This document shows positions 1 through 4,965 of a DNA stretch of 8,386 nucleotides, piece by piece (within the stretch, counting starts at the first letter, position 1; each line of letters starts with the position of its first letter). The position numbers were made by a program, and so were the translations under genes. A model generated the notes under the pieces. The model made no database searches, was not told where the DNA came from, and saw only the letters and a list, made by a program, of their open reading frames with translations. The stretch comes from an uncultured Candidatus Saccharibacteria bacterium (lineage in GTDB: Bacteria > Patescibacteriota > Saccharimonadia > Saccharimonadales > Saccharimonadaceae): positions 1-8,386 of the forward strand of contig CAMXZF010000025.1 of assembly GCA_947253405.1 (NCBI GenBank), written 5' to 3'.

Positions 1-75
1 CGCGCTCGACCGGATTCGAACCGGCGATCTTCTCCGTGACAGGGAGACGTGATAGGCCATCTTCACTACGAGCGC
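1..75 (-). tRNA. tRNA-Asp (anticodon GUC)
   Basis: On the minus strand the 7-bp acceptor stem GCGCTCG (5' end at 75) pairs perfectly with CGAGCGC (8-2), leaving discriminator G at position 1. The D stem is GTGA/TCAC. The anticodon arm is TCTCC-CTGTCAC-GGAGA, giving anticodon GUC. The T arm is GCCGG-TTCGAAT-CCGGT. Discriminator G73 and GUC agree with aspartate identity. The 3' CCA, if encoded, lies beyond the left edge of the window and cannot be seen. Confidence 0.95.
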
Positions 76-108
76 TTACTAATAGTTAATTACTATTTTT
101 GCTAGTTT

Positions 109-137
109 AGTTTAGCAAAATTGTCAGCCTTTTGCAA
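109..137 (-). promoter_or_regulatory. probable tRNA-Asp promoter
   Basis: Read on the minus strand, TTGCAA (137-132) is followed by a 17-base spacer and TAAACT (114-109), with an extended -10 TGC directly before it. Transcription would begin near 102, about 27 bases before tRNA-Asp. It overlaps the plus-strand promoter at 121-149. The -10 has only four of six consensus bases, so confidence is moderate. Confidence 0.4.
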
Positions 138-149
138 CTTTGGTATAAT
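121..149 (+). promoter_or_regulatory. tRNA-Thr promoter, near-consensus sigma70 type
   Basis: TTGTCA (121-126) is separated by exactly 17 bases from a perfect TATAAT (144-149), which also has the extended -10 TGG (141-143). The predicted start near 156 gives a leader of about 27 bases before tRNA-Thr. This is the best promoter in the window and may also feed tRNA-Gly and the genes beyond, as no terminator separates them. Confidence 0.85.
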
Positions 150-182
150 TTTTTTGGCTTATTACAAATGCTGTCTAGCTAT

Positions 183-259
183 GCCACCTTAGCTCAGCCG
201 GCTAGAGCATCGCTTTCGTAAAGCGGGGGTCTGGGGTTCGAGTCCCCAAGGTGGCTCCA
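183..259 (+). tRNA. tRNA-Thr (anticodon CGU), CCA encoded
   Basis: The acceptor stem GCCACCT (183-189) pairs with AGGTGGC (249-255). Discriminator T is at 256 and the CCA end is encoded (257-259). The D arm is GCTC...GAGC. The anticodon arm TCGCT-TTCGTAA-AGCGG has U33, anticodon CGU and A37, and reads the ACG codon. The T arm is TGGGG-TTCGAGT-CCCCA. Confidence 0.96.
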
Positions 260-297
260 TTAATTTAGAACGATTAGCTCAAGTAGGCCATTTGCGC

Positions 298-303
298 TAT
301 AAT
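298..303 (+). promoter_or_regulatory. -10 element for tRNA-Gly and possibly the downstream genes
   Basis: A perfect TATAAT lies 20 bases before tRNA-Gly. No convincing -35 is present at 16-19 bases upstream, and the TGN extension is absent. The predicted start near 310 gives a 14-base leader. It is the last recognisable promoter before the membrane-protein gene at 412. Confidence 0.55.
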
Positions 304-323
304 TGACAATAACATTGTGTTAT

Positions 324-397
324 GCGGGTGTCGTATAACGGTATTATGTGACCTTCCCAAGGTTGAGAACAGAGTTCGACTCTCTGCACCCGCACCA
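324..397 (+). tRNA. tRNA-Gly (anticodon CCC), CCA encoded
   Basis: The acceptor stem GCGGGTG (324-330) pairs with CACCCGC (387-393). The discriminator is A394 and CCA is encoded at 395-397. The anticodon arm TGACC-TTCCCAA-GGTTG gives CCC, reading GGG. The T arm is ACAGAG-TTCGACT-CTCTG-like. The 3' end lies only 14 bases from the next start codon, so processing of this tRNA would set the 5' end of any shared downstream mRNA. Confidence 0.95.
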
Positions 398-411
398 ACA
401 GGTATCAGTTA

Positions 412-822
412 ATGAAAAAGAAATTATTTAATTCTAAAAAACTTGCTGTCATCAAAAAATTAGTTTTAGATGCGGCTAAAAGTCGTTTTTTTATTGGCTT
501 ACTAGCTATTAACTTCTTAGAGATGCTAGTAGTCTTTATTATTGCTTTGACACATATTAAATCTGGTTTAACCATTAAAACGCACTGCGAAATAAATAGC
601 AGCGTACCAGATTGCACCTCATTAGAGGCTCCATGGTATTATGTGTTTAACTTTGTTGTTTTCCCACTAGTTGTGTTTGCAGCTAACGTCGTGGTAGCGT
701 TAAAGCTTTTGCATGTAAAAGGGCGAGAGCTGGCTTTATGCTGGTTATGGCTAATGATTTTAGTCGGTCTAGTTATTGCTGTATTAACATCAGCTATGCT
801 GTTTCATATTATAGAAGTGTAA
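412..822 (+). CDS. small three-helix membrane protein of unknown function
   Basis: This 136-residue protein matches no family I recognise. The lysine-rich N-terminus (residues 2-25) is followed by three hydrophobic segments, about 26-48, 75-97 and 108-132. The charged loop 98-106 (K, H, K, R) makes the positive-inside rule predict N-terminus in and C-terminus out. The outer loop 50-74 holds Cys59 and Cys68, which could form a disulfide; this is inference. The ATG lies 14 bases after tRNA-Gly with only a weak AGG upstream. No -10 is visible in that gap, so it is probably read from a tRNA promoter. The glycosyltransferase gene starts 6 bases after its stop, so the two are likely co-translated. 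It may be an accessory membrane subunit of that enzyme, but this rests on position only. Confidence 0.75.
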   Translation: MKKKLFNSKKLAVIKKLVLDAAKSRFFIGLLAINFLEMLVVFIIALTHIKSGLTIKTHCEINSSVPDCTSLEAPWYYVFNFVVFPLVVFAANVVVALKLLHVKGRELALCWLWLMILVGLVIAVLTSAMLFHIIEV

Positions 823-828
823 AGCTCT

Positions 829-2481
829 ATGACTGATATTGAGCTACCCCTAAAAAAGCGCACCAGGGTATATCGTTTTTTTGAAATTTTACCTGGAGCT
901 ATGTCTATCGGTGCTATCTTACTCTTAGTGCTATTTAGCTTGTTTAATCCAGTTTTGGCTGCACTTTATATTTTAATTTTAGTGGTAATTATGTTTGTGC
1001 GCGCCATTGCTACGGCCTATCGTACTTTGCAAGGTAGAGTTGTTATGGATAAAACCAGCAAAGTTAATTGGGCAGAACGACTAGCTGAACTTGGCGCTCC
1101 AGCCAAAGCTTTAAAGAAATACCAGGGGCTTGATTTAAAAAAACTAAAAAAAGATTATTTAATATCTGAACATCTTGATAACTTAAAAAATATTAAGGAT
1201 AGCGACCGGTCGGTTTATCCAAGACCAAGGCAGATTATAAATGTTGATCTTATTGCTTTTTACAATGAGGGTTATGATGTTTTGGGACCGACATTAGAAA
1301 ATTTAGCTAACAGTGATTACGACATTGAAAATAATCTAGTTATTTTTATAGCCTATGAAGAGCGTGGTGGGGAAAAGGCTTTAGAAACTATTAAGCAAAT
1401 TAAAGCTAACTATACGGGTGTTTTTCGCGATTTAGTATTTGTAAAGCACCCAGTTGGCTTACCTGATGAGGTGGTTGGTAAGGGGCCTAACATTAGTTAT
1501 GCCGGACCAGAGGTTGTGAAGTGGTGTAAAAAGAATCGCATAGATCTTAAAAACGTTATTGTTACTACACAAGATTCCGATAATAAGCCAGATAAACAAT
1601 ATTTTTCTTATCTGACTTATAATTGGATTGTGGAGCCAGAACGTCAGCAGGCTTCTTTTCAGCCGATTTGTTTATTTGATAATAATATTTGGGATGCATT
1701 TGCGCCAATGCGCGTGGTAGCATGGTCTAACTCTTTTTGGAATGTAATTTCTTCTATGCGACCACATTTATTGCGCAATTTTGCTTCACATTCACAAGGC
1801 TTATGGGCGCTTAACGAAATGAATTTTTGGAGTAGGCGAACTATTGTTGAAGATGGCCATCAGTATTGGCGAAGCTACTTTTTCTTTGACGGTAAATATA
1901 AGGTGGTGCCATTGCGCTTAAGTATTGGTCAAGATGCTGTGATGTCATCGACTTACTTAAAAACTTTAAAGGCGCAGTTTATTCAAATGAGACGCTGGGC
2001 CTACGGCGCTAGTGACGTTGCTTATGTTGCTACTAACTTAATGCGCAAGGATTTCAAGGGCAATAAAGTCATTGGCTGGCTTCGCTTTTGGCAACTATTA
2101 GAAGGTACAGTATCACTAGCATGTATGGCGCCGATAATTGCTTTTGGTGCTTTTGCACCTATTTACATTAACCCCGAAGCCGCCCACCTTAGTATTGTTG
2201 CCAACGATTTACCCTTAATCGTTTCACGTATTCAGCAGGTGGCAATTGTTGGTTTAGCTATGACAGTGCTAGCTTCTTTAACTATGCTGCCAAGGCGGCC
2301 CAAGCGTTATCGTGCTAGTAAAAGTATTTGGATGGTTGTGCAATGGGTGTTAATGCCGGTTAATGCAATCGTTTATAGTAGTGCATCAGCCTACACGGCG
2401 CAAATAAAGTTGATGCTAGGTCGATATATGAATAAATTTGATGTTACCGAAAAGGCTAGTAAGCTAGTTAAGAAAAAATAG
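829..2481 (+). CDS. membrane-bound family 2 glycosyltransferase (processive type)
   Basis: The 550-residue protein has two membrane segments at about 23-60, a cytosolic GT-A catalytic region at about 135-400, and three hydrophobic segments at about 418-445, 463-487 and 498-520. This is the layout of cellulose/hyaluronan-synthase-like enzymes. The motif set is complete: AFYNEG (143-148) for the nucleotide-sugar fold, the DxD metal site DSD (249-251), the ED acceptor/base motif (341-342), and QMRRW (386-390), the QxxRW signature of processive beta-glycosyltransferases. It should transfer a sugar from a nucleotide-sugar to a lipid or growing polysaccharide at the inner membrane; neither donor nor product can be named. 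The insertion at about 70-130 is basic and helical. No Shine-Dalgarno is present, and the 6-base gap to the previous gene suggests coupling. The C-terminal tail is lysine-rich. Confidence 0.9.
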   Translation: MTDIELPLKKRTRVYRFFEILPGAMSIGAILLLVLFSLFNPVLAALYILILVVIMFVRAIATAYRTLQGRVVMDKTSKVNWAERLAELGAPAKALKKYQGLDLKKLKKDYLISEHLDNLKNIKDSDRSVYPRPRQIINVDLIAFYNEGYDVLGPTLENLANSDYDIENNLVIFIAYEERGGEKALETIKQIKANYTGVFRDLVFVKHPVGLPDEVVGKGPNISYAGPEVVKWCKKNRIDLKNVIVTTQDSDNKPDKQYFSYLTYNWIVEPERQQASFQPICLFDNNIWDAFAPMRVVAWSNSFWNVISSMRPHLLRNFASHSQGLWALNEMNFWSRRTIVEDGHQYWRSYFFFDGKYKVVPLRLSIGQDAVMSSTYLKTLKAQFIQMRRWAYGASDVAYVATNLMRKDFKGNKVIGWLRFWQLLEGTVSLACMAPIIAFGAFAPIYINPEAAHLSIVANDLPLIVSRIQQVAIVGLAMTVLASLTMLPRRPKRYRASKSIWMVVQWVLMPVNAIVYSSASAYTAQIKLMLGRYMNKFDVTEKASKLVKKK

Positions 2482-2483
2482 CC

Positions 2484-2514
2484 TTGCGGTAGCTAAGTTT
2501 TTACGTGTTATAAT
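2484..2514 (+). promoter_or_regulatory. promoter of the FAD oxidoreductase gene, predicted leaderless
   Basis: TTGCGG (2484-2489) precedes a perfect TATAAT (2509-2514) with extended -10 TGT (2506-2508); the spacer is 19 bases. Only 7 bases lie between the -10 and the ATG at 2522, so the transcript should begin at or next to the start codon. No Shine-Dalgarno is present. Confidence 0.75.
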
Positions 2515-2521
2515 AATTAAC

Positions 2522-4147
2522 ATGAGCAGGATAGCAGATTATCTTAACCGGCACTTAGATGGCGATGTCACAACTAGTGAAGAAAGTAAAAAAACTTATT
2601 CAGTCGACGGTAGTGTATTAAAGCTGTCGCCTAGCTTAATTGTTCATCCACGCACAGTAGAAGACGTGAGGAAAATAGCTCGCTTTAGTTGGCGCTTAGC
2701 CGAGCGAGGGGAGTATTTGCAGCTAACCGCTCGTGGTATGGGTATGGATACTACTGGTGGTGCGCTAAGCGATGGTGTGGTTTTGTCTTTTCCGGCCTAT
2801 ATGTCACATCTAATGGAGTACGACAAAAAATCTAGTTTGCTACGCGTACAAGCAGGGGCTAATTTGGCTACTATTAATGAAGCCATGTCTATCCAGGGTC
2901 TTAGTTTACCGGTAATGGTTGACGGTAGCAGTATTAGTACAGTTGGCGGTTTATTGTCAGGTAATGCAGTAGGATATAATTATGCCAAGTACGGCACAAT
3001 ACTCGACTACACAGATAGGCTAGAAGTTGTTTTAGCTAATGGGGAAGTTATCCAGACTGGTCGCTTGAGTAAAAAAGAGCTAAACGCTAAAAAAGGTTTA
3101 GAAACGCTAGAGGGTGAAATTTATCGCTCGGTTGACAATTTAATAGAAGATAATGCAGATGTTATTGATCGATTAGCCAACAGTAGTTCATTAGATGGTT
3201 GTGGCTATGCGCTTGATCTTGTAAAAAATAGTGATGGCTCTTTTGATTTAACGCCTTTATTTGTGGGCTCTCAGGGGACTCTAGGGATCATCACCCAAGC
3301 CATCTTTAATTTAGCGCCTTTAGTAGAAAATAAATCTTTAATTGTTGCTTCAGTAACCGAAGAGCAGGATTTAGGTGATTTAACCCGCAGAATATTAGAT
3401 CTAGAACCAAGCTCGTTTAACTTTATCTCAGGAAAAACTATTAAATTTGCCAAGGAAATTAGCGGTTATCAGCCGTGGAGTGATATTGCTGAATCTGTCC
3501 CAAAGGCGCTTCTATTTATCGAGTTTGATGACAAGCGCCGTGTCAAGAATATCAAAAAGGTCGCCAAACTACTTGATAGCGCTGCAGTTGATGATGCAGA
3601 AATATTTTTAGATGATGATAGTATGGCAAAGTTAAAGCCACTACAGTCAGTTATTGCTATGATAAAAGGCTATCACGATACTGTTGGCGCCCATGTTTTA
3701 CCAATTTTGCCCGATGTCGCAGTTACGCCGGAATTAACATTTGAATTAATGAATAAAGTCCAAAATATTTTGTATAAAAACCACATAAAAGCTGGTGTTT
3801 GGGGTAATGTTGGTGCCGGTTTGGTTGGTGTTTATCCTTTAGTCAACTTGGCTAATCTTGGTCAGCGTCAGGCGCTATATAGGATTATCAAAGATATTTC
3901 TGCCAGTGTTCGATCGTTAGAGGGCTCGATTTCTGGAGCTAATGGTCAGGGGCGACTATTGATAGATTTTGCAAACAATCAATATGATCGCAAGACAATG
4001 AATGTCTTTAAGCAAGTTAAAAACATTTTTGATCCATTTGATATTCTTAATAGAGGCGCTAAATTTAGCGAGCATAGTGTGGTTATGAACGATTTAATGC
4101 GCAAGAATTATAGTGGTAGATTTGTTGAATACAACATAGTTAATTAG
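2522..4147 (+). CDS. FAD-linked oxidoreductase, GlcD/VAO-PCMH superfamily
   Basis: The protein has 541 residues. The N-terminal FAD-binding type 4 domain is clear: an IVHPRTVEDV-like entry (40-49), the pyrophosphate loop RGMGMDTTGG (71-80), GGLLSGNAVGYNYAKYG (142-158), and GSQGTLGIIT (249-258). The C-terminal cap ends with VKNIFDPFDILNRG (499-512), matching the family's DP-iLNPGK ending. This supports oxidation of a 2-hydroxy acid or sugar alcohol/lactone using FAD. Where glycolate and D-lactate enzymes usually have His-containing GHVGDGNLH- and SGEHG-like motifs, this protein has GVWGNVGAG (425-433) and SGANGQG (471-477), so substrate chemistry may differ. No signal peptide is seen. The gene follows the glycosyltransferase after 40 bases but has its own promoter. 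A link to envelope sugar oxidation is possible but is only inferred from position. Confidence 0.88.
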   Translation: MSRIADYLNRHLDGDVTTSEESKKTYSVDGSVLKLSPSLIVHPRTVEDVRKIARFSWRLAERGEYLQLTARGMGMDTTGGALSDGVVLSFPAYMSHLMEYDKKSSLLRVQAGANLATINEAMSIQGLSLPVMVDGSSISTVGGLLSGNAVGYNYAKYGTILDYTDRLEVVLANGEVIQTGRLSKKELNAKKGLETLEGEIYRSVDNLIEDNADVIDRLANSSSLDGCGYALDLVKNSDGSFDLTPLFVGSQGTLGIITQAIFNLAPLVENKSLIVASVTEEQDLGDLTRRILDLEPSSFNFISGKTIKFAKEISGYQPWSDIAESVPKALLFIEFDDKRRVKNIKKVAKLLDSAAVDDAEIFLDDDSMAKLKPLQSVIAMIKGYHDTVGAHVLPILPDVAVTPELTFELMNKVQNILYKNHIKAGVWGNVGAGLVGVYPLVNLANLGQRQALYRIIKDISASVRSLEGSISGANGQGRLLIDFANNQYDRKTMNVFKQVKNIFDPFDILNRGAKFSEHSVVMNDLMRKNYSGRFVEYNIVN

Positions 4148-4156
4148 TGTTATAAT
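4148..4156 (+). promoter_or_regulatory. extended -10 promoter of tRNA-Leu
   Basis: TGT followed by a perfect TATAAT (4151-4156) begins one base after the stop codon of the preceding gene. A weak TTGAAT at 4125-4130 has a 20-base spacer. The predicted start near 4163 is about 6 bases before the mature tRNA. Confidence 0.75.
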
Positions 4157-4168
4157 CATATTTATTGC

Positions 4169-4254
4169 GCGCACATGGCGGAATTGGTAGACGCGCTAGC
4201 TTCAGGTGCTAGTGAGCTTTGCTCGTGGAGGTTCAAGTCCTCTTGTGCGCACCA
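4169..4254 (+). tRNA. tRNA-Leu (anticodon CAG), CCA encoded
   Basis: The acceptor stem GCGCACA (4169-4175) pairs perfectly with TGTGCGC (4244-4250). Discriminator A is at 4251 and CCA at 4252-4254. The anticodon arm CTAGC-TTCAGGT-GCTAG gives CAG. The long variable arm with stem GAGC-TTT-GCTC marks it as class II, as expected for leucine. The T arm is GGAGG-TTCAAGT-CCTCT. Confidence 0.96.
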
Positions 4255-4266
4255 GTTAGTATAGCC

Positions 4267-4298
4267 AACCCCACCTAAATATAGGTGGGGTTTTATTT
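4267..4298 (+). terminator. rho-independent terminator after tRNA-Leu
   Basis: CCCCACCTA (4269-4277) pairs perfectly with TAGGTGGGG (4282-4290) around the loop AATA, and two further A-T pairs extend the stem. The run TTTTATTT follows directly. On the minus strand the stem is not followed by a T-run, so it acts on plus-strand transcripts. Confidence 0.92.
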
Positions 4299-4302
4299 AG
4301 AT

Positions 4303-4529
4303 ACTAAGAAACCCGCCTGCTTGAGGATTTCTCCACTTGGGGCGGGTAAACTTTCATATACTAGTTTTTTGGTCGTTCCTGAGATACTTTAGGTCAACCT
4401 ACAATCTCGCAGTGTTGTGGGTTGATCTAATGAAGATTTAAATACCTTCAAAGTAAATGTGGAACTGTGCTAGCCGTGAGCTTCGGGACTTACCGTTACT
4501 GCTGGCCTTTGAACTCTTGTTCATAAGCC
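4303..4529 (-). ncRNA. candidate structured RNA of unknown family
   Basis: This region has no protein gene but dense pairing. In plus coordinates: GGC...GCC-type hairpin 4504-4529 (10 pairs, loop of four); helix GCTAGC (4469-4474) with GCTGGC (4501-4506); GTTCC (4375-4379) with GGAAC (4461-4465), continued by TACTTT/AAAGTA, enclosing two hairpins, a 13-pair one at 4392-4427 and a smaller one at 4431-4450; and ACCCGCC (4311-4317) with GGCGGGT (4341-4347). A strong minus-strand promoter (4535-4563) would start at 4529, the first base of the first hairpin, and the last hairpin is followed by TTTCTT on that strand. Against this, four weak pairs are G-U only if the RNA is read from the plus strand, so the strand is not settled. 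I found no hallmark of RNase P RNA, tmRNA or SRP RNA; 6S RNA cannot be excluded by eye. Confidence 0.42.
4304..4347 (-). terminator. possible terminator of the candidate RNA
   Basis: Seven perfect pairs, ACCCGCC with GGCGGGT, close a 23-base loop. On the minus strand the loop contains GGA-GAAA-TCC, a mini-hairpin capped by a GNRA-type tetraloop. The minus strand continues TTTCTTAG after the stem, a short interrupted T-run. The large loop makes it atypical; it may be a structural domain of the RNA instead. Confidence 0.35.
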
Positions 4530-4534
4530 TAAAC

Positions 4535-4563
4535 ATAATAACAATTACTTTGCAATTAGTCAA
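4535..4563 (-). promoter_or_regulatory. strong minus-strand promoter inside the intergenic region
   Basis: On the minus strand, TTGACT (4563-4558) is followed by exactly 17 bases and TATTAT (4540-4535), with extended -10 TGT. The same TGTTATTAT core drives tRNA-Val nearby. It points toward the hairpin-rich region 4303-4529, and no other minus-strand gene lies downstream of it before tRNA-Asp. Confidence 0.65.
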
Positions 4564-4741
4564 TAGCTATATTTACAGCATAATATATCATGGAGCGTAT
4601 ATTAATTGCTAAATTTGCCATAAAAATATGTGGAAAACTTGTAAATATAGTAATTTTACAGTGGTATAGATAGATCGCATCGAGACTCCGATGTGAAGAA
4701 TAATCTGTGGAAAAAACTTTAATAAATGCGAAAAACTGCGT
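4564..4741. other. AT-rich intergenic region with two DnaA-box matches
   Basis: No gene is visible here. TGTGGAAAA occurs at 4629-4637 and 4706-4714; its complement TTTTCCACA fits the DnaA-box pattern TTWTNCACA. Both copies are followed by ACTT after an A-run. Between them is a 7-pair hairpin, CGCATCG (4676-4682) with CGATGTG (4689-4695). A partial match, AGTTCCACA in complement, lies at 4458-4466 within the candidate RNA. The stretch 4530-4670 is strongly AT-rich. An origin or DnaA-responsive site is possible, but dnaA and dnaN are not in the window. Confidence 0.3.
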
Positions 4742-4772
4742 AAAAATAAAAAACCAGCTCTTTAAGCTGGTC
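4742..4772 (-). terminator. rho-independent terminator after tRNA-Val
   Basis: On the minus strand ACCAGCT (4771-4765) pairs with AGCTGGT (4759-4753) around the loop TAAAG, and is followed by TTTTTATTTTT. It lies 12 bases after the CCA end of tRNA-Val. Confidence 0.92.
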
Positions 4773-4784
4773 TTAATAAAAATC

Positions 4785-4861
4785 TGGTGGGTCGAAAGAG
4801 GCTCGAACTCCTGACCTCGTCCACGTCAAGGACGCGCTCTAGCCAACTGAGCTACCGACCC
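4785..4861 (-). tRNA. tRNA-Val (anticodon GAC), CCA encoded
   Basis: On the minus strand the acceptor stem GGGTCGG (5' end at 4861) pairs with TCGACCC, with one G-U. Discriminator A is at 4788 and CCA at 4787-4785. The D arm is GCTC-AGTTGGCTA-GAGC. The anticodon arm CGTCC-TTGACGT-GGACG gives GAC. The T arm is AGGAG-TTCGAGC-CTCTT. Confidence 0.96.
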
Positions 4862-4876
4862 ATCTGTCCTTTTAAT

Positions 4877-4905
4877 ATAATAACAAACCAAGATAAGGGG
4901 CGCAA
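4877..4905 (-). promoter_or_regulatory. tRNA-Val promoter
   Basis: On the minus strand TTGCGC (4905-4900), a 17-base spacer and TATTAT (4882-4877) with extended -10 TGT precede the tRNA. The start is expected near 4870, about 9 bases before the mature 5' end. It faces away from the thrS promoter at 4950-4958. Confidence 0.72.
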
Positions 4906-4949
4906 CCTACAGAAGGTCAATATTAAGTAACTTAATAGCTTCACTATAG

Positions 4950-4958
4950 TGCTACAAT
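4950..4958 (+). promoter_or_regulatory. extended -10 promoter of thrS, predicted leaderless
   Basis: TGC followed by TACAAT (4953-4958) ends exactly 7 bases before the ATG at 4966, the same spacing as at the FAD oxidoreductase gene. No good -35 or Shine-Dalgarno is visible. No T-box leader or long regulatory leader can exist if transcription begins here. Confidence 0.65.
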
Positions 4959-4965
4959 AGTAGCC

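Noticed and set aside
271..296. tRNA D-arm-like string TTAGCTCA after tRNA-Thr, possible tRNA remnant
   Set aside because: Only 8 bases match, and no anticodon or T arm follows; chance similarity is likely.
2477..2503. Terminator-like TAGC...GCTA followed by TTTTT after the glycosyltransferase gene
   Set aside because: The stem is only four pairs with a nine-base loop, and it overlaps the next promoter; too weak to call.
4169..4300. tRNA-Leu 3' end as an integration site of a mobile element
   Set aside because: No integrase and no repeated copy of the tRNA 3' end are seen in the window.
4357..4362. Plus-strand -10 TATACT that could start the RNA candidate at 4371
   Set aside because: There is no -35 at a usable distance and no TGN extension, unlike the other promoters here; kept only as an alternative for the strand question.
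4303..4529. RNase P RNA, tmRNA or SRP RNA
   Set aside because: The conserved GAAAGUCC and ACAGNNNNNNUA segments of RNase P, the tRNA-like ends of tmRNA, and the GGUCAGG/GGAAGG core of SRP RNA are not found on either strand.
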